26,355 bases of DNA from Basidiobolus meristosporus CBS 931.73 (Eukaryota; Basidiobolomycota; Basidiobolomycetes; Basidiobolales; Basidiobolaceae), in assembly GCA_002104905.1 (NCBI GenBank), contig MCFE01000918.1, positions 1 to 26,355 of the forward strand, written 5' to 3'. The translations under genes were made by a program, and so were the position numbers. Below, piece by piece: positions 20,216 to 26,355 of the stretch (its first letter is position 1; each line of letters starts with the position of its first letter). Under the pieces are notes generated by a model. That model had not been told where the DNA came from. It saw only the letters and a program-made list of their open reading frames with translations, and did not search any database.

Positions 20216-20237
20216 GTAATGGAAAGTATTCCATTAC
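20216..20237. other. Perfect 9-bp hairpin at the LTR-3 end
   Basis: GTAATGGAA (20216-20224) and TTCCATTAC (20229-20237) are exact complements around a 4-base loop AGTA, four bases inside the element's left edge. It is absent from the truncated inverted copy at 3753-4314. A role in end recognition is possible but unproven. Confidence 0.7.
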
Positions 20238-20919
20238 TACAATATCTCTAAACCAATATTGCACTCATTTCTTTATTTTGCTATTTGCTATTGTAACACA
20301 CAAGTGAAAGATCAAGAATTTCCAACTTTGAAGAACAAATGCTCCAGACCTTGACAAGCAATCCACCCAAGAATATTATATCATACAGAACACGTAGTAG
20401 CCAACACATGTTTCAAACTACAGCTCATTTGAAGCAGTACTTAAGGAGTTATGACCAAAAGAGTGCAATTATTATATATACTATGCCTTATTGCTAGGAT
20501 TACTATGGTGACTTGGATTGCGTGTAACTTTTGAACCAGCCCATCAAATCATGTGAAATTTTTACAGGTGCTGCGCCTATGTCCGATCTGTGCCACTGCA
20601 AAATTTTAGCTTTGTATCATGTGTATTGCTTGCGCAATTGCCCAAAAACGTTGATCCTTCAAAATTTTCATATATATGACTTCCCCAGCTGAAAAATAAA
20701 GGGAGAGCCTCTCTTTCCAGAATCTCCACACTGCAATTACAAGTTTAAAGGTTATAAGACTTCCCCTGCATCACTTGCACTGTTGAGTATTCTGAGTGTG
20801 GTCAGTACTACATCAGTAAAGAGACTGCAAAGCTCACAAGAATCCAACCTAAGTTCTAAAAGAAACTACCACTTTTCTGTTGGAAAAGTCCCCTCTAAGA
20901 AACCTCTTTACTCAAAGGA

Positions 20920-21099
20920 CCCCTTTAGAGACCCCTTTAGGAGACCCCTTTACTCTAAAGAAGCCCCTTTAGGCACCCCTTTAGTGTAAATTCCACTTTA
21001 GAGACCACTACAAGAAGCCCCTTTACTCTAAAGACACCCCTTTAGACACCCCTTTAGGTCTAATGACCCCTTTAGAGACTTCTACAACACACCCCTTTA
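20920..21099 (+). repeat. CCCCTTTA short repeat, ten exact copies
   Basis: Exact CCCCTTTA units start at 20920, 20932, 20945, 20964, 20976, 21018, 21037, 21049, 21067 and 21092, usually as ACCCCTTTAG, with degenerate units between. The spacing is irregular (12-42 bp). The inverted LTR-3 copy has only five exact units. Confidence 0.92.
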
Positions 21100-23080
21100 G
21101 GTTAAAGGGGAGCTCAGAATTTCCATATTAGGAAATATTTTCTCAGAAAGAAAAGTGACTTCCAAATAAGGAAAAGTTACTAAAAAAGTAAATAAGCCCA
21201 TTAGTCAGCAGAAGGTCAGAACACTGCTGTAGAAGTGATAAACACTGCCTACATATATTTTGAGCCTAAGATTGAGGAAATTGGTGAAAGCTATATTTTC
21301 TATTGGTATATCAAACTCACAATAAACTATTTCAGTATTAGCATACTGGAAGTTGTTGTATATTGTTGATTAGCCTCTGCATTGTAGAACAAGCCCCAAA
21401 CTAATCATAATACAACACAACAGATGTATTTGCATTAAACAAGTATTCTACTAGCAAATACTGCTGGCTACTGAATATCATCAACCTGAATCTGCTGCCT
21501 ATCTTACAGTATCAGAGCAGAATTCTGATGGTAGTCTCACTTACATCTGGGCTTATATTGTCTTGCAACTGGGATAGCTACTTATATCCATTACTGGATA
21601 ATTTGTTTATGCTTACTTATGGGATACTAACAAGTGGCCATCACATCACAGTGCAAATTATTATTTGCATTGGAGATACCCCACCCATCAGCAAGATTGT
21701 TGGCTTTACTGGGCAAAATGAACAGTAGTATCATCAAATGTGTGAGATTCTGGGGATTTACTCCATATCTCACACATGCAATTATCCAGACAATAACATT
21801 AAGAATGTCATCTTCTCACAGAGAAAATGTACAGAAGGCAGCATTTAATTGCAGCAAAGTGGTAGCTTAAAGCCATTGGCCAGAATATGAAATTAGTTTA
21901 TGCCAGAAATGCTTAAGATAGGACACTGTTGTTGGAGCAAAAGCTTTCCATTGAGTGCAATGCATTTGCTTTCAATAACATCCCTATTCTAGAAACCAAG
22001 TTTACAGCTGGTATTCCAAGCTAAATGAGCCCTTCAAGATACTGGAGATATTTGAAATAATTGGCTAGATATTATAGTGCACCCTCTACCATAAGTACTC
22101 TGCATGGGCTCCAATCAATATTCATATGCATATGCAACAATACAAATACTAGGACTGGATGAGCTGGATATTTATTTATTCAAGGGCCCTTTCAAAGCCT
22201 TTTTTACCAAGAGTACAATGGAAGCATTAGGAGTTATATGTTGCCATTGTTGGAATTTATCTAGAAGTAGATCACCAATCTTAGCTAGACACATCTACAG
22301 CTTTTATGCAAAGAGTTTGTGACAGGATATGAGCAGCTATATTGCAAACATAAAGCTGAACATGTAAATCTCTGCTGCTACTGTATCCATTCTCTACTCC
22401 ATCTTGCTTGGTGTAGAGAAAAATGGAGCTTGCTTTAACTTTTGGGAGTTTCCAATGGACAGGACATGTGGGGAGATGAAAAGACAAGTCAAGTTGTAGG
22501 TACTGTCATATCCCAATCTCTTCAATAATATTACCTTCAAGTCCATCATGTATGTGTTGTGTTGGCACAAGGAGAACAGCCAGGAAGAGTTGGAAAGTAC
22601 TCAGTGCAGAGGTGCACATTGAGAAGCCAAGTTGTCCCAATGTGGGGGTGTTCAGTCAAGTAATACAAAGCTGGGTTGGGCATGACAATCATCTAATTTC
22701 TAATAGGACAACTTTATCAAGGTATGCCAGTTTTCTCTTGATCACAGGCCTGTTTCTATACCATTCAATATGCCATACATACAAACAAGAGTCAGGGCAC
22801 ACTTGTAAAGAGTACTTGAATTTAGCAGGGGGAAGTAAAGTATTTGCTAAATACCAAAAGGTTGTTTGTGAATATTCAGGGGGTAGTTTTGGCTAAAGTG
22901 GTGGCAGCCAAGCATATGTTTGCAAGATATATATGCTACCAGCAATATAAGATAAATGGAACTTTGCAAGTATGAAACTAAGCAGCTGTAAAGTTGAGGC
23001 AATAGAACTGTGCAAATTGTAGCAGGTATAAGTGTTTGCAGAGGTTAAAGAGCAGGAGGCCCAGTCTTTTCTTGATTTGA

Positions 23081-23562
23081 GCATTGTGTGAAATACCCAA
23101 GGTAGTAGTGGTAGCATATAAAGAGGGTTGATTCAATAGTGGAAAAATGAAACATGCAAGTGGAGGTAGAAAAAGGAAATGCCATTTGTTAAATTGGTAC
23201 AGTAGTGTTGTACAGAGTTAGCTGTATGCTGCTGTACTGCTGTTAAAATGACATCATAGGCTTGCAATGAGGCCATAAGAATACTTCCAGTTTCTTGTCT
23301 TACAAGGTAACTGGATGTATTGGCTAGTTAGATCCACCCAAGCAAATGAAGAATGTGTGACAACTTTTACAATGCCATGCAACCCTTGTCAAAAGATTTC
23401 TTAAACACTGTCAATTTCTAAGCTTAATTGGGCATTAGAAATAGCTAAATACTAATACAACCCTGTCATAAGATTGCATAGAAGGATATTTTTCCCATAC
23501 TGCTGGCACTTTAATGGCCTCCTGCAGGATCCTGACAGCTGATCTGGATTGAATCTACCCAC
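23081..23562 (+). other. 3' tail of Tnp2 copy B
   Basis: It matches the tails of copies A, C and D (AGGTAGAAAAAGGAAAT, a GCAATCTTATGACAGGG complement, and GCTGATCTGGATTGAATC). No open frame. It ends abruptly at the LTR-1 fragment at 23563, missing the last 30 or so bases found in the other tails. Confidence 0.65.
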
Positions 23563-23640
23563 TGTAGTGAGGTCATAGTGACACTCACAGACACATGTGC
23601 CCATTCTCTTGTTTTCTACTCCTCTTTTTTCAGCTATGCT
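23563..23640 (+). mobile_element. LTR-1 fragment (first 78 bp)
   Basis: TGTAGTGAGGTCATAGTGAC, then CACATGTGCCCATTCTCTTG and TTTTCTACT, match the beginning of LTR-1 read in its sense direction (reverse complement of 5761-5838). Gypsy gag sequence follows soon after in the same direction. Confidence 0.65.
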
Positions 23641-24652
23641 CTCAAGTGCAACTTTGGATTGAAGGTTAACCTGAATCATAGTAAAGTCAACAAATAACTG
23701 GGAGCCTGGCTCTTCCAAATTGAAGAGCATTTATGGCTATTGGAATTCCCCAGATAAGAAGTGGTATTATGCTGCTTCTTATTTGGCATATACATGTTTA
23801 CGGTGGTATCACAACAAGATCAATTTAGCCACCATTATGGTATGCTCCACTCTCTATACCTGGGATGAGCTTGTGTTGAAAATTTAGGATGCTTTTGAGT
23901 GTCCACACCAGCAGACATTACTAAGGAAGATGCTGAAGACAATTGGACAAAAAGCAATGGTGCAAGAACACATCTTTGGATATAGATATCTACTTGGACA
24001 GACTGAAAGAATGGACACCCTTGATCAAGTCAAATACCTTATTGATGGGTTGAACAAAAGTACTTGCAAGGAAGTGAGTTGCTAAAGACCTTCAACTAAT
24101 GAGGAAGCCACTAAGATTGCCATTGGCCTTGACTCAGCAAGATTTGGAGTTGTAAAGCACTAAGCAACTAATCACAAAGACCACAATCACTATAAAAGAG
24201 CACAATCTGAATCAGTGCCAATGCAAATAGATGTTATGCAGAAGAGTCCCAGCTCAGAAGATTGTAAGAAGAAAGGACTTTGTTTCAATTTCCACAAGTT
24301 TGGGCACATCTCAAAATACTGCCCTTGGAGAAGAAATGTACACCAGTAAACAGAAACCTTAAGCCATATTGAAGCCCAATTACATAGAGATATGTAATAT
24401 GAGCTTGAAGAAGACCCAGAACTCATCTTTCATTTGAGAGAGTAATCCTTATCCCAAATGACCTCAAATTTGGGAAAGCTATTATACTTATGCAGAGTAA
24501 TCAATGGAGTGCCAGTCAAGATCCTGATAGACTCATGAGCATCCCACAAGAGCTTGTCAGAATAATTTGCCTTGAAAACTGGAATCAGCTCAGAACCTAC
24601 CAAATTAGCATCAGTTTCAGCAACTGATGGGATTTCTAACATAATTAACCAT
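23641..24652 (+). pseudogene. Ty3/gypsy gag and start of protease, decayed
   Basis: Gag is shown by WLFQIEEHLWLLEFP (about 23709-23755) followed, after a one-base shift, by KKWYYAASYLAYTCLRWYHNK, then TWDELVLKI (stop) DAFE, and TLDQVKYLIDGL, the usual order in gypsy capsid proteins. A zinc knuckle at 24281-24322 reads CFNFHKFGHISKYC: the second Cys is Phe. The protease begins with VINGVPVKILIDS, then a TGA (24536-24538) where the catalytic DSG/DTG glycine should be, then ASHKSLSE. The reading breaks at 24653 where an LTR-1 fragment begins. Confidence 0.85.
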
Positions 24653-25140
24653 TGTGGTAGAGTAATCATATCTCCCACAGACAAGTTTGTCCATATAGGT
24701 ATTATAATGCATGTGTTAATATTTATGTTATCAGTGTTATCCCATTTTTGTTGCCCAAATTATAAGTATTACCACATATGATATTTACCCTGAATAGTTA
24801 TCAGCATTAATGTTATTTAGCTTTGTGACCATCAGATGTATCTACAGTAGGCAAGTACCCACATCAGTACCCATGAACATGACCCAGGACTTTGTTACCA
24901 TTCCTACTACTTTAATACCCAATATGGTAACTCTTTGTTACTGAGGCTTCACACTACAGATCCCTGATTGGGAGGATATACTGTGGCTTTTAGAACCTTA
25001 AGGGCATTCTTAAAGTGTTATTAGCTTATAGTGATGTCATCAAGAATGCTATTGATGCCTGAAATCTTCTAAACCTTGTTATTAGTAATCACTTGGCAAT
25101 CAGGCAAAGTATATATGGGAGGTTGGTCCCTGATCAATAA
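24653..25140 (+). mobile_element. LTR-1 subfamily fragment, with TATA and poly(A) signal
   Basis: It starts TGTGGTAGAGTAATC and aligns with 7991-8693 (without the MITE) and with the full LTR-1 in reverse complement (CTGATTGGGAGGATATACTGTG, TTATTAGTAATCACTTGGC). Unlike most fragments it continues past the TATA-like GTATATATGGGAGG (about 25108-25121) to CAATAAATCATTC (25136 on), after which similarity fades. It splits the gypsy protease. Confidence 0.7.
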
Positions 25141-25489
25141 ATCATTCATTCTTTCAGTAGCACTTTCCACTTATAGATTAGCAGTTGAGCACTGCACCTA
25201 CCTTCAACAGTTACAGCTCAAACATTCCATCAAGGAGCTCCTCAGGGTGATGCACATGGCACAAAAAGGCCTTTGGAGACACTTGGAGCACCTAGGAAGC
25301 TTGAGAAAAAGGACCTTTTATCAAAGTGCTATAGTGATGGAGACACCAGCAGCTTAGACCCAGAGGTTATTGCACCCATTAGACATCACAAATGCCTTGC
25401 ACTGGGTAGCTTCTCCCAAGAGTACTTCTACACAACCACACTGCATTACTCAGCCAGTATGAATGAAGATTAATGACAATGAGGATCTA
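25141..25489 (+). other. Unassigned stretch between LTR and gypsy protease end
   Basis: It contains open frames (for example 25076-25357) with no motif I recognise. It may be the rest of the LTR (R/U5) followed by decayed protease sequence, since gypsy protease sequence lies on both sides. Confidence 0.35.
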
Positions 25490-25895
25490 CAGCCCTAGAT
25501 TTTTGGAAACTGCAATTTGACCTGGTACTTGAAAGAACATGGCAATTCAGCTTTAATCCATCAATAAACTGGAGAACCCATGCCACTCAAATGCAAAAGG
25601 CAACCTGATCTATGAGCTGCTACCTGCCAGACTGGATTTCAGCTTGGTCAATACCAGTGTGTTTGACACAAGTGAGCTTAGCAAGACATAGTTCTTTGCA
25701 GCACTTAGAAAAGGTACCCAGATGCTTTTCATAGCAGTATTACAGGATGATTCCTCTACACCAGTTCCCCAGAAAGTCCAGACTCTTCTAAAGGAACATT
25801 TAAATGTGGTCCCAGAAGAACTTGTATGCCTATCACCAGTCAGAAAATTGGATCATGGCAATGACAATGGAGATAGCCCCCCAGTGAGTAAGACA
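25490..25895 (+). pseudogene. Ty3/gypsy protease end and protease-RT linker
   Basis: FDLVLERTWQFSFNPSINW (about 25517-25575) corresponds to the YD.ILG..WL...NP.I.W signature that closes gypsy proteases; the usual LG is LE here. After a stop (about 25609) and a shift, LLKEHLNVVPEELVCLSPVRKLDHGND and SPPVSKTPY (25785-25900) match the segment that precedes RT. The frame is cut at about 25896 by LTR-1, before any RT sequence. It is plausibly the continuation of the element at 23641-24652. Confidence 0.8.
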
Positions 25896-26355
25896 CCTTA
25901 CATACTTTTCTCATTGGCTAAGTGATTACATATCATGGTGATCCACAAGGTTCTGAAGATTGATAAACATCTTAATGACATCAGAATGAGCTAAGAGTGT
26001 ACTTAGTAGGTGCTGGCAGGTTCTAAGAGGCATAACACATCTGACCAATTGAGAATCAATACTCTGAAACTTGTGTAACATAGAGATACCATATATGGTA
26101 TAGGAAAGGTAGGGATGGTGACACAGTTTGACCATGTTTCACAGGTACTGGCATGGGTACTTGCGTAATATAGAAGTACTTACAGCCAGTAATCTTACAT
26201 AAAGTGATGGATAACTTATGCAATAAAGGTAAGCAGGTGTAATAGTCAGCCAGCTTATGAGATAGCACTGATCAAGTAAGACAAATGGGATAAACTAAAA
26301 AAGTGTAGTTGAGAATTAGGAAGTAGAAAATATTTGGAAGGAGCACATCTGTCAA
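25896..26355 (-). mobile_element. LTR-1 fragment (U3), running to the window end
   Basis: It aligns in the same orientation with 5353-5811 of the full copy, from CCTTACATACTTTTCTCATT to GGAGCACATCTGTCAA, so about 27 bp of its end lie beyond the window. Its left edge coincides with the TATA box of LTR-1, so R and U5 are absent. Sense is minus. Confidence 0.82.

Larger units (their letters stand above)
20212..21422 (+). mobile_element. LTR-3, complete (1211 bp), with GATG target duplication
   Basis: It begins TGTGGTAATGG and ends ACAACACAACA, flanked by GATG at 20208-20211 and 21423-21426. Copy C lacks it at the equivalent site (near 15110-15120), so the boundaries are well set. No coding sequence is visible. 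A CATATATATG stretch near 20670-20680 and AATAAA near 20695 are possible transcription signals. It is read here as a solo LTR on the basis of TG...CA ends and a 4-bp duplication, but sense is not settled. Confidence 0.82.
19213..23080 (+). pseudogene. tnp2-type (CACTA) transposase, copy B, broken
   Basis: It starts at ATG 19213. The zinc-finger-like block seen in copy A has lost its Cys pairs here. After SPQPSE there is a stop (19540-19542) and weak similarity to about 19750. From 19866 comes the diagnostic YVNSCMAFTLGNATIARCSTC block (a Cys-containing motif typical of fungal tnp2 proteins), then HLNRLMQSNKYCEALKYHTQY, and after the inserted LTR-3 the region matching CWPLIL...SGP...YPLLD (21430-21620), GDTPPISKIVGF (21660-21700), and a degraded C-terminal half to about 23080. 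Stops are frequent after 21730. Pfam PF02992 is the expected match. It is not functional as it stands. Confidence 0.72.
16705..23562 (+). mobile_element. Tnp2 DNA transposon, copy B (most complete)
   Basis: It contains the whole layout: noncoding left region, minus-strand accessory gene (17187-18990), divergent spacer, plus-strand transposase (19213 to about 23080) and 3' tail. The left end is placed at CACCATTGAAAAATAATTG (16705) because it resembles the inward reading of the right ends at 10669 and 12412 (CACCCTGTAAAAAATAATTT), but this is tentative. The right tail stops about 30 bp short of the expected terminus, where an LTR-1 fragment begins. A complete LTR-3 is inserted at 20212-21422. 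Length without that LTR is about 5.6 kb. Confidence 0.6.

Noticed and set aside
20920-21099. CRISPR-like or telomere-like array
   Set aside because: Units are 8-10 bp with irregular 12-42 bp spacing and sit inside a transposable element end; no CRISPR repeat-spacer pattern and no uniform telomere repeat.
22281-22487. Minus-strand frame near 22281-22487 as a gene
   Set aside because: It is antisense to the degraded transposase of copy B and has no counterpart in the other copies.
1-26355. Host protein-coding genes, tRNAs or rRNAs
   Set aside because: I looked on both strands and found no frame without transposon relationship that has a recognisable domain, and no tRNA-like arm sequences; absence by eye is not proof.

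Overview
The window looks like a repeat-filled, gene-poor stretch of a filamentous fungal genome. The best guess is a basidiomycete (Agaricomycete), because the most abundant element encodes a tnp2-type transposase whose sequence style (an NSCMAFT block, a CWPLILIN block, and Asp-to-Leu-Pro-Ala-like motifs) I associate with mushroom-forming fungi. That assignment rests on memory of family style, not on a search. I see no intact host gene, tRNA or rRNA. Every protein-coding trace belongs to a transposable element, and nearly all carry stops, frameshifts or nested insertions. CpG dinucleotides are rare throughout, and copies of one LTR differ at several CpG sites by CpG-to-TpG/CpA changes, as expected for old methylated repeats.

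The backbone is one DNA-transposon family, here called Tnp2. It appears to carry two divergent genes: a + gene for a tnp2-type transposase with an N-terminal zinc-finger-like block, and an opposite-strand accessory gene of about 500-600 codons that I do not recognise. Copy A runs from the window start to about 7990 (+) and has a nested block and a large internal deletion. Copy B (about 16705-23562, +) is the fullest. Copy C (12412-16530, inverted) and copy D (10669-11864, inverted) lack the accessory gene. Two further isolated 3' tails lie at 9115-9475 and 11866-11989.

Into this backbone have gone LTR retroelements. LTR-1 is about 1.07 kb: two full solo copies (4767-5838, 15296-16366) and several U3-only fragments. 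LTR-2 is about 348 bp and Ty1/copia: a perfect solo copy at 777-1125, a degraded one at 8717-8923, and a 5' LTR at 9531-9877 followed by a decayed copia gag. LTR-3 is about 1.2 kb: complete at 20212-21422, partial and inverted at 3753-4314, with a variable CCCCTTTA repeat inside. Ty3/gypsy coding remnants lie at 2609-3752 (RT end, RNase H, integrase start), 23641-24652 (gag, zinc knuckle, protease start) and 25490-25895 (protease end to RT linker). A 211-bp MITE with GTGCCA-rich arms sits at 8112-8322.

Because paralogous copies in the same window serve as empty sites, several insertions can be dated relative to each other and their target duplications read directly: GTATT for LTR-2 at 777-1125, CCGG for LTR-1 at 15296-16366, GATG for LTR-3 at 20212-21422, and ATT for the MITE. 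The least explained items are the conserved accessory protein of Tnp2 and a roughly 290-codon open frame at 4312-6248 that is split by a solo LTR.
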